This document shows, piece by piece, positions 19,802-29,361 of a DNA stretch of 64,000 bases; positions within the stretch are counted from its first letter, which is position 1, and every line of letters begins with the position of its first letter. The notes beneath the pieces were generated by a model. That model was given only the letters and a program-made list of their open reading frames with translations, searched no databases and was not told the DNA's origin. This stretch comes from Streptomyces sp. NBC_01341 (lineage in GTDB: Bacteria; Actinomycetota; Actinomycetes; Streptomycetales; Streptomycetaceae): assembly GCF_035946055.1 (NCBI RefSeq), contig NZ_CP108364.1:3162001-3226000 (forward strand). Reading direction: 5' to 3'. A program made the position numbers and the translations under genes.

Positions 19802-22305
19802 TCTCCTACCTCCGATGTCACGACGTGGGAACCCGGGGCGGCCGGACCGATCCGGACCAGTCCACCCGGCTGGGCGCCGGTGTCGGCGGGGACGCCCCGG
19901 CCGACGGAGTTGAGTGGCACCCACACGACCCGGTCCGGCATCTCGGTCACGGCCAGCGGGAGTTCGGTGGTGCCGCCGGGGCCCGTCACGGCGAGCAGGT
20001 CGCCGTCCTTCACCCCGGACTCGGCAGCGGTGGCCGCGGAGAGCCGGGCTACGGCGGCGTGCCGTGTTCCGGCCAGCGCCTCGTCGCCCTCCTGGAGCCG
20101 GCCCCGGTCGAGCAGCATCCGGTGGCCCGCGAGGACCGCCTCGCCGTCGCCGGGCCTCGGCACCGGACGGGACGTCACCCGCGGGTCCTCCGCGTGAGAG
20201 CCCTGCCATCCGCCGAGGCGGTCGAGCTCGCGGCGGGCCGCCCTCAGGTCAGGCAGACCCAGGTGTACGTCGAGCGCGTCGGCCAGCATGTGCAGGACCC
20301 GGGCGTCGGTCGGGCAGAGCGTCCGCGGCATCTGCTCGGGCTTGAGCGCGGCCTCGAACATCCGGGCCCGGCCTTCCCAGTTGAGGAAGGTGCCGGGCTT
20401 CTCCGGGACGGCGGCCACGGGCAGGACCACGTCGGCACGCTCGGTGACGGCGCCGGGTCGGAGCTCCAGCGAGACCAGGAAGCCGACCTCGTCGAGCGCG
20501 CGCAGCGCCCCCGCCGGGTCGGGCAGGTCCTCGGGGTCGACGCCCGCGACCAGCAGCGCGGCCAGTCCGCCGTCGGCGGCGGCCTCCACGATCTGGCCGG
20601 TGTCGCGGCCGAATCCGGAGGGGAGTTCGGCGACGCCCCACACGGACGCCACCTCCTCCCTGGCCCGCGGGTCCGTCGCGGGACGGCCGCCGGGCAGCAG
20701 CGACGGCAGCGCACCCGCCTCGATCGCACCCCGCTCACCGGCCCGGCGCGGGATCCACACCAGAGCGGCGCCGGTCGCGGCGGCGGTCCGTACGACGGCG
20801 GTCAGCGCGCCGGGCACCGCGGCGAGCCGCTCGCCCACCACGATCAGGGCGCCCTCGCCGCGCAGCGCCTCGGCCGCGACGGCACCGTCGCCCTCCAGGC
20901 CGACACCGCCCGCGAGGGCGTCCAGCCATTCGGTCTCCGTGCCCGGTGCGGCGGGGAGCAGTGTGCCGCCCGCCTTATCCAGGCCGCGTGTGGCGTGCGA
21001 GGCGAGGGCGAACGTCCGCTGACCGTGCTTGCGGTGGGCCTTGCGCAGCCGGAGGAAGACGCCGGGCGCCTCCTCCTCGGACTCGAATCCGGCCAGCAGG
21101 ACGGCCGGTGCCTTCTCCAGCGTGGTGTAGGTGACGCCGGTGCCGTCCAGGTCGCGTCCCCGCCCGGCGACGCGCGCGGCCAGGAAGTCGGCCTCCTCGC
21201 CGCTGTGCACCCGGGCCCGGAAGTCGATGTCGTTCGTGGCGAGGGCGACCCGCGCGAACTTGCTGTAGGCGTAGGCGTCCTCGACGGTCAGCCGGCCGCC
21301 GGTGAGCACCCCGGTCCGGCCGCGTGCGGCGGACAGTCCGGCCGCCGCGGCTTCCAGCGCCTCGGGCCAGCTCGCCGGCTCCAGCACGCCCTCGGCGCTG
21401 CGTACGAGCGGCGTGGTGAGCCGGTCGCGCTGCTGGGCGTAGCGGAAGCCGAAGCGGCCCTTGTCGCAGAGCCACTCCTCGTTCACCTCGGGGTCGTTGG
21501 CCGCGAGCCGCCGCATGACCTTGCCACGCCGGTGGTCGGTCCGGGTGGCGCAACCCCCGGCGCAGTGCTCGCACACCGACGGCGTCGACACGAGGTCGAA
21601 CGGCCTGGAGCGGAAGCGGTACGCCGCCGAGGTGAGCGCCCCGACCGGGCAGATCTGGATGGTGTTGCCGGAGAAGTACGACTCGAAGGGGTCGCCCTCG
21701 CCGGTACCGACCTGCTGGAGCGCACCGCGCTCGATCAGTTCGATCATCGGGTCGCCCGCCACCTGGTTCGAGAACCGGGTGCAGCGCGCGCAGAGCACGC
21801 AGCGCTCACGGTCCAGCAGCACCTGGGTGGAGATGGGGACGGGCTTCTCGAACGTGCGCTTCTTCCCGTCGAAGCGGGAGTCGGCGCCGCCGTGCGACAT
21901 CGCCTGGTTCTGCAGGGGGCATTCGCCGCCCTTGTCGCAGACCGGGCAGTCCAGCGGGTGGTTGATGAGCAGGAGCTCCATCACCCCCTTCTGGGCCTTC
22001 TCCGCGACCGGCGACGTGATCTGCGACTTCACGACCATGCCGTCGGTGCAGGTGATGGTGCAGGAGGCCATCGGCTTGCGCTGGCCCTCGACCTCGACGA
22101 TGCACTGCCGGCAGGCGCCGGCCGGGTCGAGGAGGGGGTGGTCGCAGAAGCGCGGGATCTCGATGCCGAGGAGTTCGGCGGCGCGGATGACGAGGGTGCC
22201 CTTCGGCACGCTGATCTCGATGCCGTCGATCGTGAGCGTGACCAGGTCCTCGGGCGGGATGGCCGCCTCGCCGCCCCCGGAGGGCGCACTCGTGGTGACT
22301 GTCAT
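19798..22305 (-). CDS. nuoG: NADH-quinone oxidoreductase subunit G
   Basis: 835 residues. The largest peripheral subunit, with an N-terminal [2Fe-2S] domain ([15 protein letters not shown]), then [17 protein letters not shown] and [11 protein letters not shown] cluster motifs. A molybdopterin-oxidoreductase-like domain follows, opened by [21 protein letters not shown]. The latter domain is structural here: no molybdenum site is expected. The C-terminal MopB-like beta-barrel ends at [11 protein letters not shown]. The start ATG overlaps the nuoF stop by 4 bp. Confidence 0.97.
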   Translation of the reverse strand: MTVTTSAPSGGGEAAIPPEDLVTLTIDGIEISVPKGTLVIRAAELLGIEIPRFCDHPLLDPAGACRQCIVEVEGQRKPMASCTITCTDGMVVKSQITSPVAEKAQKGVMELLLINHPLDCPVCDKGGECPLQNQAMSHGGADSRFDGKKRTFEKPVPISTQVLLDRERCVLCARCTRFSNQVAGDPMIELIERGALQQVGTGEGDPFESYFSGNTIQICPVGALTSAAYRFRSRPFDLVSTPSVCEHCAGGCATRTDHRRGKVMRRLAANDPEVNEEWLCDKGRFGFRYAQQRDRLTTPLVRSAEGVLEPASWPEALEAAAAGLSAARGRTGVLTGGRLTVEDAYAYSKFARVALATNDIDFRARVHSGEEADFLAARVAGRGRDLDGTGVTYTTLEKAPAVLLAGFESEEEAPGVFLRLRKAHRKHGQRTFALASHATRGLDKAGGTLLPAAPGTETEWLDALAGGVGLEGDGAVAAEALRGEGALIVVGERLAAVPGALTAVVRTAAATGAALVWIPRRAGERGAIEAGALPSLLPGGRPATDPRAREEVASVWGVAELPSGFGRDTGQIVEAAADGGLAALLVAGVDPEDLPDPAGALRALDEVGFLVSLELRPGAVTERADVVLPVAAVPEKPGTFLNWEGRARMFEAALKPEQMPRTLCPTDARVLHMLADALDVHLGLPDLRAARRELDRLGGWQGSHAEDPRVTSRPVPRPGDGEAVLAGHRMLLDRGRLQEGDEALAGTRHAAVARLSAATAAESGVKDGDLLAVTGPGGTTELPLAVTEMPDRVVWVPLNSVGRGVPADTGAQPGGLVRIGPAAPGSHVVTSEVGE

Positions 22306-23678
22306 GCGTTCACCCCCCGGTGAGCGTTCTTGTCGTCTTTGTCGTCGGCCCAGAGGGTCGACCTGGCGGGATCGAAGGGGCAGCCCTTGCCGGTGATGTG
22401 CTGCTCGTACTCCTCGCGGAAGTACTGCAACGAGGAGAAGATCGGTGAGGCCGCGCCGTCACCGAGGGCGCAGAAGGACTTGCCGTTGATGTTGTCGGCG
22501 ATGTCGTTCAGCTTGTCGAGGTCGGCCATCTCGCCCTTGCCGGCCTCGATGTCGCGGAGCAGCTGGACGAGCCAGTAGGTCCCTTCACGGCAGGGCGTGC
22601 ACTTGCCGCAGGACTCGTGGGCGTAGAACTCGGTCCAGCGCGTGACGGCGCGCACCACGCAGGTGGTCTCGTCGAAGCACTGCAGCGCCTTGGTCCCGAG
22701 CATGGATCCGGCGGCGCCGACGCCCTCGTAGTCCAGCGGGACGTCGAGGTGCTCCTCGGTGAACATAGGGGTGGAGGAGCCGCCGGGGGTCCAGAACTTG
22801 AGGCGGTGCCCGGCCCGCATGCCGCCGCTCATGTCGAGCAGCTGGCGCAGGGTGATGCCGAGCGGGGCCTCGTACTGCCCGGGGCTGGTGACGTGTCCGC
22901 TGAGCGAGTAGAGCGTGAAGCCCGGGGACTTCTCGCTGCCCATGGACTTGAACCAGTCCTTGCCGCGGTTCAGGATCGCGGGAACCGAGGCGATGGACTC
23001 GACGTTGTTCACCACGGTGGGACAGGCGTACAGACCGGCGACCGCGGGGAAGGGGGGCCGCAGCCGGGGCTGGCCGCGCCGCCCTTCGAGCGAGTCGAGC
23101 AGTGCGGTCTCCTCGCCGCAGATGTACGCACCCGCGCCCGCGTGGACCGTGAGTTCCAGGTCGAGGCCCGAACCCAGCACGTCCTTGCCCAGGTAGCCGG
23201 CCTCATAGGCCTCGCGCACCGCCTCGTGCAGCCGCCGCAGGACGGGCACGACTTCGCCGCGCAGGTAGATGAAGGCGTGCGACGAGCGGATCGCGTAGCA
23301 CGCGATCACGATGCCCTCGATGAGGCTGTGCGGGTTCGCGAAGAGGAGCGGGATGTCCTTGCAGGTTCCGGGCTCCGACTCGTCGGCGTTGACGACGAGG
23401 TAGTGCGGCTTGCCGTCGCCCTGCGGGATGAACTGCCACTTCATCCCGGTGGGGAATCCCGCGCCTCCGCGCCCGCGCAGACCGGAGTCCTTGACGTACG
23501 CGATGAGGTCGTCGGGCGCCATGGCCAGGGCCTTGCGCAGTCCCTCGTACCCGTCGTGGCGGCGGTAGGTCTCCAGGGTCCAGGACTCCGGCTCGTCCCA
23601 GAAGGAGGAGAGGACGGGGGCCAGGAGTTTCTCCGGGCTCGTCCCGTTCTTGTCGATCTCGGCTGCCAAGGTCATCAC
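22302..23678 (-). CDS. nuoF: NADH-quinone oxidoreductase subunit F
   Basis: 458 residues; GTG 23678 overlaps the nuoE stop by 4 bp, and an ATG one codon later is possible. It is the NADH- and FMN-binding subunit: [13 protein letters not shown] binds [20 protein letters not shown] contacts FMN, and [15 protein letters not shown] ligates cluster N3. The soluble-ligand-binding-beta-grasp region lies between them. Confidence 0.97.
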   Translation of the reverse strand: MMTLAAEIDKNGTSPEKLLAPVLSSFWDEPESWTLETYRRHDGYEGLRKALAMAPDDLIAYVKDSGLRGRGGAGFPTGMKWQFIPQGDGKPHYLVVNADESEPGTCKDIPLLFANPHSLIEGIVIACYAIRSSHAFIYLRGEVVPVLRRLHEAVREAYEAGYLGKDVLGSGLDLELTVHAGAGAYICGEETALLDSLEGRRGQPRLRPPFPAVAGLYACPTVVNNVESIASVPAILNRGKDWFKSMGSEKSPGFTLYSLSGHVTSPGQYEAPLGITLRQLLDMSGGMRAGHRLKFWTPGGSSTPMFTEEHLDVPLDYEGVGAAGSMLGTKALQCFDETTCVVRAVTRWTEFYAHESCGKCTPCREGTYWLVQLLRDIEAGKGEMADLDKLNDIADNINGKSFCALGDGAASPIFSSLQYFREEYEQHITGKGCPFDPARSTLWADDKDDKNAHRGVNA

Positions 23679-24541
23679 TCCCCCTCCTCGGCGGTGGGCC
23701 CGGCCGGGTTCGCCGGGTCGGAGGCCGAGGTCTGCTGCGGTGCGTCATGCGAGCTGAGGTGCTCGGTCGGCGAGGGGTCGTGGGGTGCGGAGTCCTGCGG
23801 GGCCTCGCCCCGCGGTCCGACCACACGTGTCTGCGGGGCGGCCTCTCCCCTGGCGAGCTTCAGGCCCACCAGGGAGGCCGCGCCCGCTCCGCCGCTCGCC
23901 TCGACCGCGCCGGGGCGCTGGTCGGGGAAGCCGGCCAGGATGCGTGCCGTCTCCTTGTAGCTGCACAGCGGGGCGCCGCGGGTGGGCTCGACGGTGCGGC
24001 CGGCGATCAGGTCGTCGACGAGCCGGGTGGCGCTCTCGGGCGTCTGGTTGTCGAAGAACTCCCAGTTGACCATCACGACGGGGGCGAAGTCGCAGGCCGC
24101 GTTGCACTCGATGTGTTCGAGGGTGACCTTGCCGTCGTCGGTTGTCATGCCGGCCTCGTCGTCGCCGACGCCCAGGTGATCCTTGAGGCGGTCGAAGATG
24201 GCGTCGCCGCCCATGACCGCGCACAGGGTGTTGGTGCAGACCCCGACCTGGTACTCGCCGCCCGGGCGGCGGCGGTACATCGAGTAGAAGGTGGCGACCG
24301 CCGTGACCTCCGCGGTGGTGAGGCCGAGCTGGTCGGCGCAGAACGCCACGCCCGTGCGGGAGACGTACCCCTCCTCGGACTGCACCAGGTGCAGCAGTGG
24401 GAGCAGCGCGGAACGGCTGCCGGGGTAGCGGGCGATCACCTCCTTCGCGTCCGCTTCGAGCCGGGCGAGCACCTCGGCCGGGTAGGCGGGGGCGGGGAGC
24501 TGCGGCATCCCCAGGCTGACTTCTTGGTTGGATGCGGTCAC
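23675..24541 (-). CDS. nuoE: NADH-quinone oxidoreductase subunit E, with extended C-terminus
   Basis: 288 residues from GTG 24541 (4-bp overlap with nuoD). Thioredoxin-like [2Fe-2S] subunit holding cluster N1a: ligands in [14 protein letters not shown] and [11 protein letters not shown]. The catalytic fold ends near residue 200. A tail of about 90 residues follows (from [10 protein letters not shown] to PTAEEGE), rich in Ala, Pro, Ser and acidic residues with no recognisable domain. Other bacterial NuoE proteins are around 160-180 residues. A Streptomyces-type tail is known in annotation but has no assigned role. Confidence 0.96.
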   Translation of the reverse strand: MTASNQEVSLGMPQLPAPAYPAEVLARLEADAKEVIARYPGSRSALLPLLHLVQSEEGYVSRTGVAFCADQLGLTTAEVTAVATFYSMYRRRPGGEYQVGVCTNTLCAVMGGDAIFDRLKDHLGVGDDEAGMTTDDGKVTLEHIECNAACDFAPVVMVNWEFFDNQTPESATRLVDDLIAGRTVEPTRGAPLCSYKETARILAGFPDQRPGAVEASGGAGAASLVGLKLARGEAAPQTRVVGPRGEAPQDSAPHDPSPTEHLSSHDAPQQTSASDPANPAGPTAEEGE

Positions 24542-25896
24542 CGGTCGACGCCTCCCATCACGGGGTCGATGGACGCGACGGCGACGATGACGTCGGCGAC
24601 CTGGCCGCCCTCGCACATCGCCGCCATGGCCTGCAGGTTGGTGAAGGACGGGTCGCGGAAGTGGACCCGGAAGGGGCGGGTGCCGCCGTCCGAGACGACG
24701 TGCACGCCGAGTTCGCCCTTGGGGGACTCGACGGCGGTGTACGCCTGCCCGGCCGGGACCCGGAAGCCCTCGGTCACCAGCTTGAAGTGGTGGATCAGGG
24801 CCTCCATGGAGGTGCCCATGATCTTCTTGATGTGGTCGAGCGAGTTGCCGAGTCCGTCGGGTCCCAGCGCGAGCTGTGCGGGCCAGGCGATCTTCTTGTC
24901 GGCGACCATGACCGGGCCCGGCTCCAGCCGGTCCAGGCACTGCTCGACGATCCTGAGCGACTGCCGCATCTCCTCGAGCCGGATGAGGAACCGGCCGTAG
25001 GAGTCGCAGGTGTCCGCGGTCGGCACGTCGAAGTCGTAGGTCTCGTAGCCGCAGTACGGATCGGTCTTGCGCAGGTCGTGCGGGAGCCCGGCGGACCTGA
25101 GGATCGGGCCGGTGGCGCCGAGCGCCATGCAGCCGGTCAGGTCGAGGTATCCGACGTCCTGCATACGGGCCTTGAAGATCGGGTTGCCGGTCGCGAGCTT
25201 GTCGTACTCCGGCAGGTTCTTCTTCATGGTCTTCACGAACTCGCGGAGCCGGTCGATCGCGCCCATGGGAAGGTCCTGGGCCAGGCCGCCGGGCCGGATG
25301 AACGCGTGGTTCATCCGCAGGCCGGTGATCAGCTCGAAGAGATCGAGAACGAGTTCACGATCGCGGAAGCCGTAGATCATGATCGTCGTGGCGCCGAGCT
25401 CCATGCCGCCGGTGGCGATGCACACCAGGTGCGAGGAGATCCGGTTGAGCTCCATCAGGAGCACCCGCAGGACGGTGGCCCGGTCGGGGATCTGGTCCTC
25501 GATGCCGAGGAGCTTCTCCACCCCGAGGCAGTACGCCGCCTCGTTGAAGAACGGGGTCAGGTAGTCCATGCGGGTCACGAAGGTCGTGCCCTGCGTCCAG
25601 TTCCGGAATTCGAGGTTCTTCTCGATGCCGGTGTGGAGGTAGCCGATGCCGCAGCGGGCTTCGGTGACGGTCTCGCCGTCGATCTCCAGGATCAGCCGCA
25701 GCACTCCGTGCGTGGAGGGGTGCTGGGGACCCATGTTCACGATGATGCGTTCGTCGTCCGACTTCGCCGCGGACTCGACGACCTCGTCCCAGTCGCCGCC
25801 GGTGACTGTATATACAGTCCCCTCGGTCGTGGCGCGGGCGTCGGAGAGCGGAGTCCCGGACACGCCGGGCGTCGCGTGGGAATGGGGAGTGCTCAT
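24538..25896 (-). CDS. nuoD: NADH-quinone oxidoreductase subunit D
   Basis: 452 residues from ATG 25896, overlapping the nuoC stop (ATGA). The 49-kDa-type subunit that forms the quinone pocket with Nuo[16 protein letters not shown] carries the quinone-head histidine, and [16 protein letters not shown] and [12 protein letters not shown] are conserved. The first 40 residues are a variable extension. Codons inside it form a perfect 16-bp palindrome at 25804-25819 (see findings). NuoC and NuoD are separate proteins here, unlike the enteric fusion. Confidence 0.97.
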   Translation of the reverse strand: MSTPHSHATPGVSGTPLSDARATTEGTVYTVTGGDWDEVVESAAKSDDERIIVNMGPQHPSTHGVLRLILEIDGETVTEARCGIGYLHTGIEKNLEFRNWTQGTTFVTRMDYLTPFFNEAAYCLGVEKLLGIEDQIPDRATVLRVLLMELNRISSHLVCIATGGMELGATTIMIYGFRDRELVLDLFELITGLRMNHAFIRPGGLAQDLPMGAIDRLREFVKTMKKNLPEYDKLATGNPIFKARMQDVGYLDLTGCMALGATGPILRSAGLPHDLRKTDPYCGYETYDFDVPTADTCDSYGRFLIRLEEMRQSLRIVEQCLDRLEPGPVMVADKKIAWPAQLALGPDGLGNSLDHIKKIMGTSMEALIHHFKLVTEGFRVPAGQAYTAVESPKGELGVHVVSDGGTRPFRVHFRDPSFTNLQAMAAMCEGGQVADVIVAVASIDPVMGGVDR

Positions 25897-26606
25897 CAGC
25901 TGTACGACCTCCGCTGGTCCGGAGCCGGGATCTGGGCGCCCTTGTACTCGACGGCGATGCCGCCGAGGGGGTAGTCCTTGCGCTGCGGGAAGCCCTGCCA
26001 GTCGTCCGGCATCATGATCCGGGTCAGGGCGGGGTGCCCGTCGAAGATCAGCCCGAAGAAGTCGTAGGTCTCGCGCTCGTGCCAGTCGTTGGTCGGGTAG
26101 ACCCCGACGAGCGACGGGATGTGCGGGTCGCTGTCCGGGGCGGACACCTCGAGGCGGATCAGCCGGCCGTGGGTGAGTGACCGCAGGTGGTACACCGCGT
26201 GCAGCTCGCGCCCCTTGTCCCCGAGGTAGTGGACGCCACTGACGCCCGTACACAGCTCGAAGCGCAGGGCGGGGTCGTCGCGCAGGGTGCGGGCGACCCG
26301 GACCAGGTGCTCGCGCTCGATGTGGAAGGTGAGTTCGCCCCGGTCGACGACCGTCTTCCCGATCGCCTCGGAGGGGAGGAGGTCCTGCTCCTCCAGCGCG
26401 CCCTCCAGCTCGTCGGCCACCTCGTCGAACCAGCCGCCGTAGGGCCGTGAGGTGGCGCCCGGCATGGTCACCGTGCGGACGAGGCCCCCGTAGCCGGAGG
26501 TGTCGCCGCCGTTGTTGGCGCCGAACATGCCCTTGCGTACGCCGATGACCTCACCGGAGTCGTCGCGCGGAGTGGGCAGTGCCGCGCTGTTCTTCTCGTC
26601 GCTCAC
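25896..26606 (-). CDS. nuoC: NADH-quinone oxidoreductase subunit C
   Basis: 236 residues from GTG 26606, 4-bp overlap with the nuoB stop. The 30-kDa-type subunit: [19 protein letters not shown] and the family signature [27 protein letters not shown] are both present. The first 70 residues (with [16 protein letters not shown]) are an actinobacterial extension without known function. Confidence 0.97.
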   Translation of the reverse strand: MSDEKNSAALPTPRDDSGEVIGVRKGMFGANNGGDTSGYGGLVRTVTMPGATSRPYGGWFDEVADELEGALEEQDLLPSEAIGKTVVDRGELTFHIEREHLVRVARTLRDDPALRFELCTGVSGVHYLGDKGRELHAVYHLRSLTHGRLIRLEVSAPDSDPHIPSLVGVYPTNDWHERETYDFFGLIFDGHPALTRIMMPDDWQGFPQRKDYPLGGIAVEYKGAQIPAPDQRRSYS

Positions 26607-27157
26607 CGGAGCAGCCCCTTCATCTCGATCAGGGGGAGTGCCTTGAGCGCCGCTTCCTCCGCCTCGCGGGCGGCCTCCTCCGCGTTGACCCCGAGCTTGG
26701 AGCCCTGGATCTTCTGGTGGAGCTTGAGGATGGCGTCGATCAGCATCTCGGGGCGCGGTGGGCATCCCGGCAGATAGATGTCGACCGGGACAATATGATC
26801 AACACCCTGAACAATGGCGTAGTTATTGAACATTCCACCCGATGACGCACAAACCCCCATGGAGATGACCCACTTGGGGCTCGGCATCTGGTCGTAGACC
26901 TGCCGCAGGACGGGCGCCATCTTCTGGCTGACGCGTCCGGCGACGATCATCAGATCCGCCTGCCGCGGCGATCCGCGGAAGACCTCCATCCCGAAACGGG
27001 CCAGGTCGTACCGCCCCGCACCGGTCGTCATCATCTCGATGGCGCAGCAGGCGAGGCCGAAGGTGGCCGGGAAGACGGATGACTTCCGCACCCAGCCGGC
27101 GGCCTGTTCGACAGTGGTCAGAACGAAGCCGCTGGGCAGCTTCTCTTCGAGTCCCAT
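26603..27157 (-). CDS. nuoB: NADH-quinone oxidoreductase subunit B
   Basis: 184 residues, starting 18 bp downstream of nuoA. It holds cluster N2, the last electron carrier before quinone: tandem cysteines in [10 protein letters not shown], then [13 protein letters not shown] and [10 protein letters not shown]. The codons for the N2 loop, plus-strand 26759-26854, have an unusual base composition (see findings) although the protein sequence is ordinary. The rest of the gene has normal high third-position GC. Confidence 0.97.
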   Translation of the reverse strand: MGLEEKLPSGFVLTTVEQAAGWVRKSSVFPATFGLACCAIEMMTTGAGRYDLARFGMEVFRGSPRQADLMIVAGRVSQKMAPVLRQVYDQMPSPKWVISMGVCASSGGMFNNYAIVQGVDHIVPVDIYLPGCPPRPEMLIDAILKLHQKIQGSKLGVNAEEAAREAEEAALKALPLIEMKGLLR

Positions 27158-27175
27158 GGTGTGCCCCTCAGCCCC

Positions 27176-27535
27176 TCAGTCCCATTCCAGGCCGCCCCGC
27201 CGCCACACATACGCGTAGGCGACGAAGACGGTGAGCACGAAGAGCAGCATCTCCACGAGCCCGAAGATCCCCAGGGCGTCGAAACTGACCGCCCAGGGAT
27301 AGAGGAAGACGATCTCGATGTCGAAGACGATGAAGAGCATCGCCGTCAGGTAGTACTTGATGGGGAAGCGGCCGCCTCCAGCCGGAGTCGGGGTGGGTTC
27401 GATGCCGCACTCGTACGCTTCGAGCTTTGCCCGGTTGTACCGCTTGGGGCCGATAAGCGTGGCCATGACCACGGAGAAGATCGCAAACCCTGCCCCGAGG
27501 GCGCCGAGCACGAGGATGGGCGCGTAGGCATTCAC
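27176..27535 (-). CDS. nuoA: NADH-quinone oxidoreductase subunit A
   Basis: 119 residues from GTG 27535, after a purine-rich GGAAGGAGCGAGGAGC leader. Three helices, with the conserved YECGIEPTPT segment and FDIEIVFLYPWAV, both typical. It is the first gene of nuoA-N. A longer reading frame extends upstream, but that part covers the Rex-like operator and is not expected to be translated. The candidate promoter and operator lie at 27616-27653. Confidence 0.96.
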   Translation of the reverse strand: MNAYAPILVLGALGAGFAIFSVVMATLIGPKRYNRAKLEAYECGIEPTPTPAGGGRFPIKYYLTAMLFIVFDIEIVFLYPWAVSFDALGIFGLVEMLLFVLTVFVAYAYVWRRGGLEWD

Positions 27536-27615
27536 GCTCCTCGCTCCTTCCAGTCGTCCTTGACCGTTGGACCGCATCGGGCGACCGGCTCGCCACCTCA
27601 CCAAGATCGTGCACA

Positions 27616-27631
27616 TGTGAGGCAGTTCACA
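27616..27631 (-). promoter_or_regulatory. Candidate Rex operator upstream of nuoA
   Basis: TGTGAGGCAGTTCACA matches the Rex operator consensus TGTGAACNNNTTCACA at all but two fixed positions. It lies 81 bp upstream of the nuoA start and about 16 bp downstream of a TAGGAT -10 element. Rex is the NADH/NAD+-sensing repressor known to control nuo in Streptomyces coelicolor. Assigning this site to Rex is inference from sequence and position. Confidence 0.75.
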
Positions 27632-27647
27632 AGCCCGACTGCCCCGC

Positions 27648-27653
27648 ATCCTA
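27648..27653 (-). promoter_or_regulatory. Candidate -10 element of the nuo promoter
   Basis: TAGGAT on the minus strand is a perfect vegetative (HrdB-type) -10 hexamer. The -35 region about 17-18 bp upstream is poor (near TCGCAG). Transcription would begin near 27640, putting the Rex-like site at roughly +10 to +25, where a bound repressor would block elongation. Confidence 0.5.
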
Positions 27654-28460
27654 TGCCTGCCGTCCTGTGATCTGCGACACGGGGTGCACCACCGTCTTTG
27701 TGATCTCCACCACCTGACGAACGATCATGAAGTCGGATGAGCGGTGATCTTCGTACGCGAAGCGGCCGAGCGGTTACGAGACGTGACATCTCGCGGCGTT
27801 ACCGCTGGTCAAGGGCGCGTGGCTCTATCAATCGACGTGCCGTACAGGCAAATTGGCGGTGGGTGCCGTGGTGGTGATATAGGGATCGCCCTCAGAAGGG
27901 GGCCACCCGGACGAGGGGCCGCCGGTACCGACGTGGACATTGCGCCCGCATTCACGATCTTCCGGACGGCTGTCACGGGAGCGTGCACGACGGCGAGCGA
28001 TCGCCCGGCGCGATCCATCGCGGAGGTGACCGCCTCGCGGACGAACGCACGGCCGGGGTCACCGAGGCCGGCGGGGGCACGGCTCGACAGGCGGGAACAT
28101 AGGGGGACATGACTCACCAATAGGTCATGTGGCCGCCGGGCGGCGGACGAGCCGTTCCTCCACGCGGCGCACGGACGCACGGTTGCCTCTCACGGGAGAC
28201 TCATGTTGTGACCTGCGCCACCTCCATGCGAGCTCCAACAAAGGCGGGCTTGGCCATCGGTGTGAACGGATGGTAAGTGACGGGCAATTCGGACGTATTG
28301 ATAGAACGCCGTGATCACGGCACTGATCGGCGGTGCCCGTTTTGCCCGTTAGGGCGTCAATAAGGGCCTCAAATAAGTGGATTCACAGATTCCGAACGTA
28401 ACTGTGTCGCAACACACGTTTCTTGATGGGACCCCTACAGCCCTGATAGCGCTAGTACCC
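27654..28460. other. Long divergent intergenic region between nuo and the NlpC/P60 gene
   Basis: About 800 bp without a supported gene. Short open frames exist (for example minus 27809-28180) but have low-complexity products and no good ribosome site. GC content drops near the wall-hydrolase gene (about 28200-28440). This stretch probably holds that gene's promoter and a long leader. I looked for the ydaO/c-di-AMP riboswitch that precedes some Streptomyces cell-wall hydrolases and did not recognise its core. Confidence 0.5.
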
Positions 28461-29294
28461 ATGTCCCACACCGCTCACATACCCAGCCACCGGAAGCCCC
28501 GCCAGCGCGCCACGAAGACGGCGCTGCGGGCAGGAGTTGCCGGTGGCGTCCTCAGCACCATCGCGGTCGCGGGTGCCGCCGGTCCGGCCCAGGCCGAGCC
28601 GGTGACCCAGACCATCGAGATGCCCACCATCACGGCCGGGCTCTCCACCTCCGTCGCCGCGTCCGCGCAGGCGACCCAGGCCGTCGCTCTCGACCTCGAG
28701 ACGCAGGCCGCCGAGGACGCCGCAGCGGCAGCAGCCGCCAAGACAGCGACCAAGGCCAAGGCCGAGGCCGTCCGCAAGGCGGAGGCCGAGAAGAAGGCGA
28801 AGGCTGCCGCCAAGGCCAAGGCGGAGGCCGCCGAGCGCGCCTCCCGCAGCGCCGAGCGCACCACGCTCAGCGCCTCCACGGGGTCGCCGTCGCCGTCGTC
28901 GTCGTCGTCCTCGGCCGCCCGTGTCTCCTCCAGCGCCACCGGGTCCGCCGCGTCCGTCGTCGCGTTCGCGCAGTCCCAGGTCGGCGACGCGTACGTCTCC
29001 GGCGGCACCGGCCCCAACTCGTGGGACTGCTCGGGTCTGGTCCAGGCCGCCTTCCGTACGGTGGGCGTCGACCTGCCGCGCGTCTCCCAGGACCAGTCGA
29101 CGGCCGGCACCCAGGTCTCGCTCGACAACCTGCAGCCCGGCGACATCCTGTACTGGGGCGGCGCGGGCAGTGCCTACCACGTCGGGATCTATGTGGGCGG
29201 CGGCCAGTTCGTCGGCGCGCAGAACTCCAGCACGGGCGTCGTGCAGAAGTCCCTGGACTACGACCCGCCGTCGGGCGCCGTCCGCGTTCTCTGA
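28461..29294 (+). CDS. Secreted NlpC/P60 (C40) cell-wall hydrolase
   Basis: 277 residues from ATG 28461 (MSHTAHIPSH); an in-frame ATG at 28377 is less likely because it precedes the signal peptide by 28 residues. Signal peptide with twin-Arg-free charged start, hydrophobic GVAGGVLSTIAVAGAA and probable cleavage after AQA (45). Residues 80-130 are an Ala/Lys/Glu coiled coil, and a Ser-rich linker (140-160) leads to the NlpC/P60 domain. Catalytic Cys190 is in NSWDCSGLVQ and His240 in SAYHVGIYVG. Such enzymes cut peptide stems of peptidoglycan. It ends at a bidirectional terminator facing the mannosyltransferase gene. Confidence 0.92.
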   Translation: MSHTAHIPSHRKPRQRATKTALRAGVAGGVLSTIAVAGAAGPAQAEPVTQTIEMPTITAGLSTSVAASAQATQAVALDLETQAAEDAAAAAAAKTATKAKAEAVRKAEAEKKAKAAAKAKAEAAERASRSAERTTLSASTGSPSPSSSSSSAARVSSSATGSAASVVAFAQSQVGDAYVSGGTGPNSWDCSGLVQAAFRTVGVDLPRVSQDQSTAGTQVSLDNLQPGDILYWGGAGSAYHVGIYVGGGQFVGAQNSSTGVVQKSLDYDPPSGAVRVL

Positions 29295-29326
29295 TTCACA
29301 AGCCGGGCCACCCCCGAGCGCGACCG

Positions 29327-29361
29327 CGGACCGTCACTCCCCCACCAGGAGTGACGGTCCG
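29327..29361. terminator. Bidirectional terminator between convergent genes
   Basis: A perfect 14-bp inverted repeat: CGGACCGTCACTCC (29327-29340) and its complement (29348-29361), with a 7-nt loop. It lies between the NlpC/P60 stop at 29294 and the stop of the minus-strand mannosyltransferase at 29362, which it touches. Confidence 0.88.

Noticed and set aside
25804..25819. LexA (SOS) box at the nuoD palindrome
   Set aside because: The spacing is CTGT-N4-ACAG, not the N8 spacing of the E. coli-type SOS box, and Gram-positive LexA boxes (CGAACNNNNGTTCG type) differ. The site is inside a coding region of a respiratory gene.
27809..28180. A minus-strand frame of 123 codons in the nuo/NlpC divergent region
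   Set aside because: The product has no recognisable domain, no good ribosome site, and a composition typical of random GC-rich frames. A gene is not excluded but not supported.
28080..28460. Possible c-di-AMP (ydaO) riboswitch before the NlpC/P60 gene
   Set aside because: Some Streptomyces wall hydrolases have one, so I searched the leader. The conserved core sequences did not appear in the expected order. A covariance-model search would settle it.
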